In this document: positions 1-5,156 of the stretch, in pieces | Position numbering within the stretch: the first letter of the stretch is position 1 | How the letters are laid out: the number at the start of each line of letters is the position of its first letter | Assembly: GCA_945889545.1 (NCBI GenBank) | Contig: CAMDCC010000082.1 | Coordinates: forward strand, 1-10,216 | Origin: Bifidobacterium breve | GTDB taxonomy: Bacteria > Actinomycetota > Acidimicrobiia > IMCC26256 > PALSA-555 | Length of the DNA stretch: 10,216 nucleotides | Direction of reading: 5' to 3' | The notes under the pieces: generated by a model | Told to the model about the DNA's origin: nothing | The model's database searches: none | Seen by the model: the letters and a program-made list of their open reading frames with translations, nothing else | Program-made: the position numbers and the translations under genes

Positions 1-321
1 CGCCCGCCACGCGTGCTGCTCGTGCTTGATCGTGCCGACCGGGCCACGTGGCTGTCGTTCCGCAACCTGGGCGACCGACTGCAGATCGTGATTCCCGAAG
101 AGCTCAACGCCCACGACATCATCTTGAGCGACGTGGTGGTCTTCTCGAAGACCACGCTCGAGCAGACCGTCGCAACATTCTCCGCTCCCGAGACGCCCAA
201 GACCAAGGCCAAGACTGCAACCACCGCGGCGAAGCCGCCCGCGGAGCAAGCGGACGCGGACGCCACTGACGAGCCTGCCGTCGAAGCAGCGAGCGACGCC
301 ATGGAGGAGGAGCAGGCATGA
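1..321 (+). CDS. rplD: 50S ribosomal protein L4, 3' part (5' end outside window)
   Basis: This is the C-terminal part of L4, which binds 23S rRNA, helps early 50S assembly and lines part of the peptide exit tunnel. The frame is open from the first base, giving 106 residues before TGA at 319-321. The stretch RVLLVLDRADRATWLSFRNL, followed by the LNAHDIILSDVVVFSK region, matches the last helix/strand region of L4. After the expected family end (near position 180) there is an extra tail of about 46 residues (181-318), rich in Ala, Lys, Thr, then Asp/Glu, ending EEEQA. The tail is unlike the E. coli protein, which stops shortly after this point. The stop overlaps the rplW start by four bases (ATGA), so the two are probably translationally coupled. 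In E. coli L4 also represses its own operon; the leader needed to judge that here is outside the window. Confidence 0.96.
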   Translation, partial: RPPRVLLVLDRADRATWLSFRNLGDRLQIVIPEELNAHDIILSDVVVFSKTTLEQTVATFSAPETPKTKAKTATTAAKPPAEQADADATDEPAVEAASDAMEEEQA

Positions 322-614
322 GTGGCCGTGACCCCCGCGACATCGTGCTCCAGCCGGTCGTGTCCGAGAAGTCGTACGCCGCGTACGACAGCGGCGTCTA
401 CACGTTCCTGGTCGCGCCCGACGCCAACAAGATCGAGATCGGGCAAGCGATCGAAGCGATCTTCAACGTGAAGGTCAAGAACGTGAACACCCTCAACCGC
501 AAGGGCAAGCGCAAGCGCAACCGCCGCAACGGCACGTTCTCGAACAAAACATCGCAAAAGCGGGCCATCGTCACCCTCGCCGGTGACGACAAGATCGAAA
601 TCTTCGGGAGCTGA
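318..614 (+). CDS. rplW: 50S ribosomal protein L23
   Basis: L23 is an early-binding 23S rRNA protein at the exit of the peptide tunnel, where it is the docking site for trigger factor and signal recognition particle. The 98-residue product has the usual length. It begins DIVLQPVVSEKSY, the characteristic L23 N-terminus, and carries a basic loop (RKGKRKRNRRNG, about residues 60-71) corresponding to the rRNA-contacting extension. The ATG at 318 overlaps the rplD stop (ATGA) and is preceded by a strong purine-rich Shine-Dalgarno stretch at 303-310, inside the end of rplD, with a spacing of 7. It is followed after 9 bases by rplB. Nothing looks degraded. Confidence 0.98.
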   Translation: MSGRDPRDIVLQPVVSEKSYAAYDSGVYTFLVAPDANKIEIGQAIEAIFNVKVKNVNTLNRKGKRKRNRRNGTFSNKTSQKRAIVTLAGDDKIEIFGS

Positions 615-623
615 CGCAGAACC

Positions 624-1460
624 ATGGCCATCCGTAAACGCAAGCCAACAAGTCCCGGGCGTCGGTTCCAGACGGTCTCCGACTTCTCCGAGATCACGCG
701 CACCAAGCCGGAGCGCTCACTCACGCGTCCGAAGCCGAAGACCGGTGGCCGCAACTCGTACGGCCGCATGACGGCACGCCACCGTGGTGGCGGGCACAAG
801 CAGAAGTACCGCATCGTCGACTTCCGTCGCGAGAAGGACGGGATTCCCGCCAAGGTCGCCGCAATCGAGTACGACCCGAACCGCAACGCACGTATCGCGC
901 TGCTCCACTACGTGGACGGCGAGAAGCGCTACATCATCGCCCCCGTCGGGGTTGGCGTTGGCGACATGCTCCAGAGCGGCCACGGCGCCGAGATTCGCGC
1001 CGGCAACGCAATGGCGCTGCGCTACATCCCCGTCGGTACCACCGTGCACAACGTGGAGCTCAAGCCAGGCGCGGGCGGGAAGATGGGTCGCGGCGCGGGT
1101 GCCGCCATCCAGCTCGTGGCCAAGGAAGGCCTGTTCGCGACCGTGCGTCTCCCCTCCACGGAGATGCGGCGTGTGCCCATCGACTGCCGAGCGACCATCG
1201 GGCAGGTCGGGAACGCCGAAGCGTCGCTCATCAAGATCGGCAAGGCCGGTCGCAACCGCTGGAAGGGCAAGCGCCCGCAGTCCCGCGGTGTCGCCATGAA
1301 CCCCGTCGACCACCCGCTGGGTGGCGGTGAGGGCAAGGCCTCTGGTGGACGCCATCCCGTGTCGCCGTGGGGCAAGCCCGAGGGCCGCACGCGTCGCAAG
1401 AAGAAGAAGTCCACCGAGATGATCGTGCGCCGTCGCCGCGGTCGCGGAAGTCGGAGGTAG
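624..1460 (+). CDS. rplB: 50S ribosomal protein L2
   Basis: L2 is a primary 23S rRNA-binding protein needed for subunit association and for the peptidyltransferase centre. The 278-residue product matches the family length (about 273-280). Visible hallmarks are KPTSPGRR near the N-terminus, GGRNSYGRMTARHRGGGHK (about residues 40-58) and the C-terminal VDHPLGGGEGKASGGRHPV region. His230 corresponds to the functionally important E. coli His229 (numbered without Met). The second histidine of the usual DHPHGGG motif is leucine here. The C-terminus is very basic (RRKKKKS, RRRRGRGSRR). The start at 624 gives the canonical N-terminus MAIRKRKPTSPGRR, but the nearest Shine-Dalgarno-like sequence (GGGAG, 606-610) is about 13 bases away, so coupling to rplW is likely. 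rpsS follows after 6 bases. Confidence 0.98.
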   Translation: MAIRKRKPTSPGRRFQTVSDFSEITRTKPERSLTRPKPKTGGRNSYGRMTARHRGGGHKQKYRIVDFRREKDGIPAKVAAIEYDPNRNARIALLHYVDGEKRYIIAPVGVGVGDMLQSGHGAEIRAGNAMALRYIPVGTTVHNVELKPGAGGKMGRGAGAAIQLVAKEGLFATVRLPSTEMRRVPIDCRATIGQVGNAEASLIKIGKAGRNRWKGKRPQSRGVAMNPVDHPLGGGEGKASGGRHPVSPWGKPEGRTRRKKKKSTEMIVRRRRGRGSRR

Positions 1461-1466
1461 CGCACC

Positions 1467-1754
1467 ATGCCTCGCAGCCTGAAGAAGGGCCCGTTCGTCG
1501 ACGACCATCTGGCGACGAAGGTGGAGCAGCAGAACTCCGTCGGTGACCGCAAGGTCATCAAGACGTGGTCGCGCCGTTCCACCGTCACGCCCGACATGGT
1601 CGGTCACACGATCGCGGTGCACGACGGTCGCAAGCACGTGCCGATCTACATCAGTGAATCCATGGTCGGACACAAGCTCGGCGAGTTCGCGCCCACCCGC
1701 ACCTTCCGCATCCACGCGGGCCAAGAGCGATCTGCGAGGCGTGAACGTGCCTGA
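1467..1754 (+). CDS. rpsS: 30S ribosomal protein S19
   Basis: S19 sits in the head of the 30S subunit beside S13, near the A site. The 95 residues start MPRSLKKGPFVDDHL and contain KTWSRRSTVTPDMVGHTIAV, KHVPIYISESMVGHKLGEF and APTRTF, all classic S19 signatures. The end is IHAGQERSARRERA; E. coli has GHA at the comparable point. The start is supported by a GGAGG at 1453-1457 that straddles the end of rplB, 9 bases before ATG. The last codons overlap the proposed rplV start by 8 bases. No anomaly beyond the slightly longer tail. Confidence 0.98.
   Translation: MPRSLKKGPFVDDHLATKVEQQNSVGDRKVIKTWSRRSTVTPDMVGHTIAVHDGRKHVPIYISESMVGHKLGEFAPTRTFRIHAGQERSARRERA
1736..1739 (+). promoter_or_regulatory. 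Shine-Dalgarno site deciding the rplV start
   Basis: GAGG inside the end of rpsS. It lies 7 bases before GTG 1747 but only 1 base before the in-frame GTG at 1741, so 1747 is the better start for rplV. This is a spacing argument only. Confidence 0.6.
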
Positions 1755-2406
1755 GACCGCGGCGCGCCTGCGCCACTTGAAGACTTCGCCCACGAAGATC
1801 CGTCCAGTGCTCAAGCTGATCGCCGGCAAGGATGTCGCGAACGCGCGCGACACGCTGCGCCTCTGCGATCGCGAGGTGTCGCGACCCGTCGCCAAGCTGC
1901 TCGCATCGGCCGTTGCCAATGCTGAGCACAATGATCACGTGCCCGAGGACGAGCTCTTCGTGCTCCGGGCCTTCGCCGATGAAGGCCCTACGCAGAAGCG
2001 CTGGCGTCCCCGCGCCCGTGGACGCGGTGTGCGGATCAACAAGCGAACGAGCCACATCACGATCATCGTGGCGCGCTTCGAAGAAGAAGACCTCGAGAAG
2101 CGTCGCCGCTCCGGCAACACCGGTCCTGCTCGGCCCCGCCCGCGCCCGACGCGACGCCCGCAGGCCGAGGATCACGATCACGATCACGACGAGCATGACC
2201 ACGACGATCACGATCATGAACACGCCGAGGAAGGCGGTACCGCAGAGAAGGCGGCACCGGTGAAGAAGGCCAAGAAGACAGCCAAGAAGGCTGCGAAGAC
2301 AACGAAGAAGGCTGCGAAGACAACGAAGAAGGCTGAGGCCTCCACGGCGACCAAGAAGGTTACCAAGGCGACGAAGAAGCCGGCCAAGAAGAAGGACGAC
2401 GACTGA
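1747..2406 (+). CDS. rplV: 50S ribosomal protein L22 with long His-rich and Lys/Ala-rich tail
   Basis: L22 binds all 23S rRNA domains and its beta hairpin lines the exit tunnel. The core, residues 1-110 counted from GTG 1747, is typical: LRHLKTSPTKIRPVLKLIAG, ASAVANAEHNDHV, a hairpin near FADEGPTQKRWRPRARGRG, and NKRTSHITIIVA. E. coli L22 ends at about this point (110 residues). Here about 109 more residues follow. First comes an Arg/Pro-rich linker (about 111-138). Then a His/Asp cluster, HDHDHDEHDHDDHDHEH (143-159), has eight His in 17 residues. A Lys/Ala/Thr-rich stretch (172-216) follows, resembling histone-H1-like tails, and the protein ends DDD. The frame is intact and ends in TGATG overlapping rpsC, so the tail is translated if rplV is. 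Basic L22 tails occur in some actinobacteria; the His block I do not recognise as a family feature. GTG 1741 is an alternative start, adding two residues. Confidence 0.95.
   Translation: MPETAARLRHLKTSPTKIRPVLKLIAGKDVANARDTLRLCDREVSRPVAKLLASAVANAEHNDHVPEDELFVLRAFADEGPTQKRWRPRARGRGVRINKRTSHITIIVARFEEEDLEKRRRSGNTGPARPRPRPTRRPQAEDHDHDHDEHDHDDHDHEHAEEGGTAEKAAPVKKAKKTAKKAAKTTKKAAKTTKKAEASTATKKVTKATKKPAKKKDDD
2170..2187 (+). repeat. Three perfect tandem GATCAC hexamers in the rplV tail
   Basis: Three in-frame copies of GATCAC encode the Asp-His pairs at L22 residues 142-147. Related, diverged codons (GAC/CAC, GAT/CAT) continue to about 2226. This suggests growth of the His/Asp cluster by codon-pair duplication and then drift. 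Confidence 0.85.
2284..2335 (+). repeat. 21-bp tandem repeat, about 2.5 copies, in the rplV tail
   Basis: Two identical 21-base units (2284-2304 and 2305-2325) followed by the first 10 bases of a third copy (2326-2335). Each unit encodes KKAAKTT in frame, so changes in copy number would lengthen or shorten the L22 tail by seven residues without shifting the frame. Seen directly in the sequence. Confidence 0.93.
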
Positions 2407-3338
2407 TGGGCCAGAAGGTCAACCCGTACGGGTTCCGGCTCGGGATCACCACCGACTGGAAGTCGCGTTGGTTCGCGGAGAACAAGGAATACACCGACAG
2501 CCTCATCGAGGACTGGGAGATTCGCGACTACCTGCGCAAGCAGCTTCCTCACGCCGCGGTCAGCCGCGTCGAGATCGAGCGCACGCGCGACCGCCTGCGA
2601 GTCGACGTGTATACCGCGCGCCCCGGCATCGTCATCGGTCGCCGTGGTGCCGAGGCCGACAAGCTGCGCGCCGGACTCATGAAGATCACCGGCAACCCCA
2701 AGATCCACTTCAACATCCAGGAGATCAAGCAGCCCGAGCTCGACGCAACCCTGATCGCACAGGGTGTGGCCGACCAGCTCGCTGGGCGCGTCTCCTTCCG
2801 TCGCGCCATGAAGCGCGCGGTGCAGACGGCGATGAAGGCTGGCGCTCAGGGCATCCGCGTGCAGTGCGGCGGGCGCCTGGGTGGCGCCGAGATGTCGCGC
2901 AAGGAGTGGTACCGCGAGGGTCGAGTTCCGCTGCACACATTGCGCGCCGACATCGATTACGGCGCAGCCGAGGCTCGCACCACCTTCGGCCGGATCGGCG
3001 TGAAGGTCTGGATCTACAAGGGCGAGATCCTGCCCTACAAGTCCGCGGCCGACGACAAGATCACGCGCGAAGCCGCCATGGCCGTCGGTGAGACTTCCGG
3101 TGAGGCCACGCCTCGCCGCCGGGTCATCAGCGCAGGTGGTGGTCGTCGCCGTCATGAAGAGACGGTGGAAGTCAGTGTCGACTCAGCCACCGACGAGGCG
3201 CCAGAAGAAGCAGCGCCGTTGGTCAAGGAAGCCGATCCCGAGCTCGAGCGATTGCTCGCGGAAGAAGAAGAGATCGAGCGTCGTACCCGTCAGCACCACG
3301 AAGCGCCGAAGTTCCACGGCGGCGACAGCGAGGACTGA
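2406..3338 (+). CDS. rpsC: 30S ribosomal protein S3 with long acidic C-terminal extension
   Basis: S3 lies at the mRNA entry channel of the 30S subunit and contributes to mRNA unwinding. The start MGQKVNPYGFRLGIT is canonical. A KH-type RNA-binding domain is visible, with GIVIGRRG at residues 74-81 (GxxG loop GRRG 78-81). The C-terminal domain contains QCGGRLGGAEMSRKEWYREGRVPLHTLRADIDYG and ends near KVWIYKGEILPY (about residue 210). About 100 further residues follow. They begin with a short Arg-rich patch (GGGRRRHEE) and become strongly acidic, with EADPELERLLAEEEEIERR likely to be helical. The total is 310 residues against 233 in E. coli; tails on S3 are common in actinobacteria, but this is a long one. 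The start overlaps the rplV stop (TGATG), with AAGGA 9 bases upstream. Confidence 0.98.
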   Translation: MGQKVNPYGFRLGITTDWKSRWFAENKEYTDSLIEDWEIRDYLRKQLPHAAVSRVEIERTRDRLRVDVYTARPGIVIGRRGAEADKLRAGLMKITGNPKIHFNIQEIKQPELDATLIAQGVADQLAGRVSFRRAMKRAVQTAMKAGAQGIRVQCGGRLGGAEMSRKEWYREGRVPLHTLRADIDYGAAEARTTFGRIGVKVWIYKGEILPYKSAADDKITREAAMAVGETSGEATPRRRVISAGGGRRRHEETVEVSVDSATDEAPEEAAPLVKEADPELERLLAEEEEIERRTRQHHEAPKFHGGDSED

Positions 3339-3528
3339 GGGTGCTGACCATGAGCCAGTGGGTCCTGACTGCGGAGCGAACGCAGCGCGCGCCGAGCGTC
3401 CCGGGCGGCGACGGGCATCCCGGCGTTGAGCGAGGCTTGGTAATGGTCATGGAGCGGAGCGAGAGCAACCCGTTGGAAGTAGCGAACTGCACGCGGAGTG
3501 GAAGTAGCGGAGTGGGAGCGCAGCAATA
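3339..3528 (+). other. Repeat-rich insert-like spacer at the rpsC-rplP junction
   Basis: This 190-base spacer is far longer than the other S10/spc junctions here, most of which overlap or are under 20 bases. It begins with GTGCTGA (3341-3347), and the rplP start itself reads GTGTTGA (3529-3535). The two differ at one base, as if the start of rplP had been duplicated around an inserted segment. Inside are short direct repeats: gcggagcga (3371-3379, 3454-3462), gcggagtgg (3493-3501, 3507-3515) and ggaagtagcg (3475-3484, 3500-3509). A small hairpin, cggg-cat-cccg, lies at 3412-3422. I see no transposase, terminator or convincing promoter. It may be a small non-autonomous element or a dispersed intergenic repeat; the origin is inference. 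Confidence 0.6.
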
Positions 3529-3529
3529 G
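3350..3529 (+). CDS. Possible 59-residue small ORF of unknown function, overlapping the rplP start
   Basis: An open frame runs through the spacer between rpsC and rplP. It starts at ATG 3350 (or GTG 3341), with GAGGG at 3337-3341 well placed, 8 bases before the ATG. It ends in TAG at 3527-3529, which shares one base with the rplP GTG, so ribosomes finishing it could restart on rplP. The peptide (MSQWVLTAERTQRAPSV at the start, GSSGVGAQQ at the end) matches no family I recognise and has no signal peptide or membrane segment. Codon use is unlike its neighbours: about half of the last 17 codons end in A or T, including AGT, GGA, GTA and CAA. It may be a translated passenger of an inserted repeat that keeps translation flowing into rplP, and not a gene with its own function. 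Confidence 0.3.
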   Translation: MSQWVLTAERTQRAPSVPGGDGHPGVERGLVMVMERSESNPLEVANCTRSGSSGVGAQQ

Positions 3530-3945
3530 TGTTGATGCCCAAGAAGGTCAAGCACCGCAAGCAGCAGCGCGGACGCCGCAAGGGCTACGCGAAGGGTGGC
3601 ACGCGCGTGCACTTCGGCGACTTCGGCATCCAGGCGCTCGAACCGGGCTGGATCACGAACCGCCAGATCGAAGCCGCTCGTATCGCCATGACCCGTCACA
3701 TCAAGCGTGGTGGCAAGGTCTGGATCAGCGTCTTCCCCGACAAGCCGGTCACCCAGAAGCCCGCGGAAACCCGCATGGGTTCGGGCAAGGGAAACCCGGA
3801 GCACTGGGTTGCCGTCGTGAAGCCGGGACGCGTGATGTTCGAGCTCTCGGGTGTGCCCGAGGACACGGCGCGCGAAGCCATGCGTCTCGCGATGCACAAG
3901 CTGCCCATCAAATGCCGGTTCGTCGTTCGCACGGAGGAAGGCTGA
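3529..3945 (+). CDS. rplP: 50S ribosomal protein L16
   Basis: L16 binds 23S rRNA near the A-site tRNA and the peptidyltransferase centre and is a late assembly protein. The 138-residue product starts MLMPKKVKHRKQQRGRRKG, the usual L16 N-terminus. It contains IEAARIAMTRHIKRGGKVWI and the conserved loop RMGSGKGNPEHWVAVVKPG, then AREAMRLAMHKLPIKCRFV. GTG 3529 is chosen because it gives the family N-terminus (initiator-Leu-x-Pro); ATG 3535 would remove two residues. The local Shine-Dalgarno is poor: GGGAG at 3514-3518 is 10 bases off. Translation may therefore depend on ribosomes arriving from the small frame that ends in TAGTG at this start. The stop overlaps rpmC (TGATG). Confidence 0.97.
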   Translation: MLMPKKVKHRKQQRGRRKGYAKGGTRVHFGDFGIQALEPGWITNRQIEAARIAMTRHIKRGGKVWISVFPDKPVTQKPAETRMGSGKGNPEHWVAVVKPGRVMFELSGVPEDTAREAMRLAMHKLPIKCRFVVRTEEG

Positions 3946-4172
3946 TGCCGGCGCCCATCAAAGAGTTCCAGGAGCTGAGCGACGGCGAGCTTGCCAACCG
4001 TCTCCGCACCGCGAAGGAAGAGCTGTTCAACCTGCGCTTCCAGAACGCGACGGGTCAGCTCGACAACAACGCCCGCATCGGTCAAGTCCGCAAGGACATC
4101 GCACGATGCGAGACGCTGCTGCGCGAGCGCGAGATCGAAGCAGCCGAGTCACAGAAGGTCGAGGCCAACTGA
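3945..4172 (+). CDS. rpmC: 50S ribosomal protein L29
   Basis: L29 is a small helical-hairpin protein near the exit tunnel that, with L23, contacts nascent-chain factors. The 75 residues include IKEFQELSDGELANRLRTA, then KEELFNLRFQNATGQLDN, the L29 signature region, and ARIGQVRKDIARCETLLRER in the second helix. The length is slightly above the 60-70 typical of the family because of a polar end (EIEAAESQKVEAN). ATG 3945 overlaps the rplP stop and has GGAGG at 3933-3937, 7 bases upstream. The stop in turn overlaps the rpsQ ATG. Confidence 0.96.
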   Translation: MPAPIKEFQELSDGELANRLRTAKEELFNLRFQNATGQLDNNARIGQVRKDIARCETLLREREIEAAESQKVEAN

Positions 4173-4444
4173 TGGCTGAACAGGAAACAGTTCGCGAGAA
4201 CAGTCGAAAGGTGCGTGAAGGCACTGTCGTGTCCGCCAAGATGGACAAGACGGTCGTCGTTGCGGTCACCGACCATGTGCGTCATCGCCGCTACGGCAAG
4301 ACGCTCCAGCGCACCCGCAAGTTCTACGCCCACGACGAGGCCAACGACGCTCGTGAGGGCGACCGCGTCCGCATCACCGAGACCCGTCCGCTCTCGCGCC
4401 TCAAGCGCTGGCGCCTCGTCGAAGTGCTTGAACGTGCACGGTGA
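4172..4444 (+). CDS. rpsQ: 30S ribosomal protein S17
   Basis: S17 is a primary 16S rRNA-binding protein with an OB fold, needed early in 30S assembly. The 90 residues include KVREGTVVSAKMDKTVVVAV, HRRYGKTLQRTRKFYAHDE, and GDRVRITETRPLSRLKRWRLVEVLERA, which together are diagnostic. The N-terminus is about ten residues longer than the shortest family members. The start at ATG 4172 shares one base with the rpmC stop (TGATG), and GAGG lies at 4161-4164. It is the last gene of the classical S10 operon; only 19 bases separate it from rplN, so transcription very likely continues. Confidence 0.97.
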   Translation: MAEQETVRENSRKVREGTVVSAKMDKTVVVAVTDHVRHRRYGKTLQRTRKFYAHDEANDAREGDRVRITETRPLSRLKRWRLVEVLERAR

Positions 4445-4463
4445 AACCGTTGGGAGTCCGTAA

Positions 4464-4832
4464 GTGATTCAGCAAGAGAGCCGACTCAAAGTTGCCGACA
4501 ACTCGGGCGCGCGCGAGGTCCTGTGCATCAAGGTCCTCGGCGGCACCCGTCGTCGCTACGCGGGCATCGGCGACGTCTTCGTGGCGACCGTGAAGGACGC
4601 CGTGCCTGGCGCTGCGGTAAAGAAGGGCGAAGTGGTGAAGTGCGTCGTCGTGCGCACGAAGAAGGAGCGCCGTCGTCCCGATGGCAGCTACATCCGCTTC
4701 GACGAGAACGCCGCCGTGCTCATCAACGACCAGATGCTGCCTCGCGGCACGCGCATCTTCGGCCCGGTCGGTCGGGAACTGCGCGACCGCAAGTTCATGC
4801 GCATCGTGTCCCTCGCTCCGGAGGTGCTCTAG
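4464..4832 (+). CDS. rplN: 50S ribosomal protein L14
   Basis: L14 lies at the subunit interface, forms an intersubunit bridge and is the site where the silencing factor RsfS acts in other bacteria. The 122-residue length is the family standard. MIQQESRLKVADNSGAREVL, IKVLGGTRRRYAGIGD, VKKGEVVKCVVVRTKKERRR and the closing RELRDRKFMRIVSLAPEVL make the call certain. The start is GTG 4464, with GGGAG at 4452-4456, 7 bases upstream. This is the first gene of the classical spc operon, here with no visible promoter of its own. The stop TAG directly abuts the rplX ATG. Confidence 0.98.
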   Translation: MIQQESRLKVADNSGAREVLCIKVLGGTRRRYAGIGDVFVATVKDAVPGAAVKKGEVVKCVVVRTKKERRRPDGSYIRFDENAAVLINDQMLPRGTRIFGPVGRELRDRKFMRIVSLAPEVL

Positions 4833-5156
4833 ATGGGTGAGCAAGCACCGAAGCTCAAGATTCGCAAGGGCGACCGTGTTGTGGTCCTCGCCGGCAAGGA
4901 CATCGGCAAGGAGGGCGAGATCACCCGTGTCCTCCCCGAGCGCGGGATGGTCATCGTCGACGGCGTCAACATGGCCAAGCGCCACCAGCGCGCGACCAAG
5001 GCCACGAGTCAGGGCGGGATCATCGACAAGGACATGCCGATCCCGGTCTCGAACGTGGCCATCGTGTGCTCTGGGTGTGGGAAAAGTCGCGTGGGCTACC
5101 GCATCGAAGGCGGCGACAAGGTCCGAGTGTGCAAGAAGTGCGGGAAGGACTTGTGA
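4833..5156 (+). CDS. rplX: 50S ribosomal protein L24, zinc-finger (four-cysteine) form
   Basis: L24 starts 50S assembly by binding the 5' part of 23S rRNA. The 107 residues begin with a KOW-type region (KIRKGDRVVVLAGKDIGKEG, about 9-28), followed by VIVDGVNMAKRHQR and GGIIDKDMPIPVSNVAIV. Two CxxC pairs, C79/C82 and C100/C103, flank RVGYR..GDKVRVCKKCG. Four-cysteine L24 occurs in a number of bacteria and is expected to bind zinc; other L24s, including E. coli, lack it. GGAGGT at 4820-4825, inside rplN, is a strong ribosome-binding site 7 bases upstream. The stop overlaps the rplE ATG (TGATG). Confidence 0.98.
   Translation: MGEQAPKLKIRKGDRVVVLAGKDIGKEGEITRVLPERGMVIVDGVNMAKRHQRATKATSQGGIIDKDMPIPVSNVAIVCSGCGKSRVGYRIEGGDKVRVCKKCGKDL

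Noticed and set aside
1543..1746. Longer L22 reading from upstream starts within rpsS
   Set aside because: Residues before position 1741 are the out-of-frame reading of conserved S19; the L22 family begins close to PETAARLRHLK, and the Shine-Dalgarno spacing fits GTG 1747.
717..1931. Minus-strand open frame (404 codons) opposite rplB, rpsS and rplV
   Set aside because: Covers three well-supported conserved genes on the other strand; low-complexity translation with no recognisable domain.
2284..2335. CRISPR-like or mobile-element repeat
   Set aside because: The copies are adjacent without spacers, in frame with rplV and encode a regular KKAAKTT pattern, so a protein-coding tandem repeat explains them.
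2214..3155. Minus-strand open frame (313 codons) opposite the rplV tail and rpsC
   Set aside because: Same shadow effect; its hydrophobic Phe/Ala/Val-rich end is simply the reverse complement of the Lys/Ala codons of the L22 tail, not a membrane protein.
3399..3426. Intrinsic terminator in the rpsC-rplP spacer
   Set aside because: The best hairpin here has a four-base-pair stem (cggg/cccg) and no following T-run, and a terminator here would cut off essential downstream genes.
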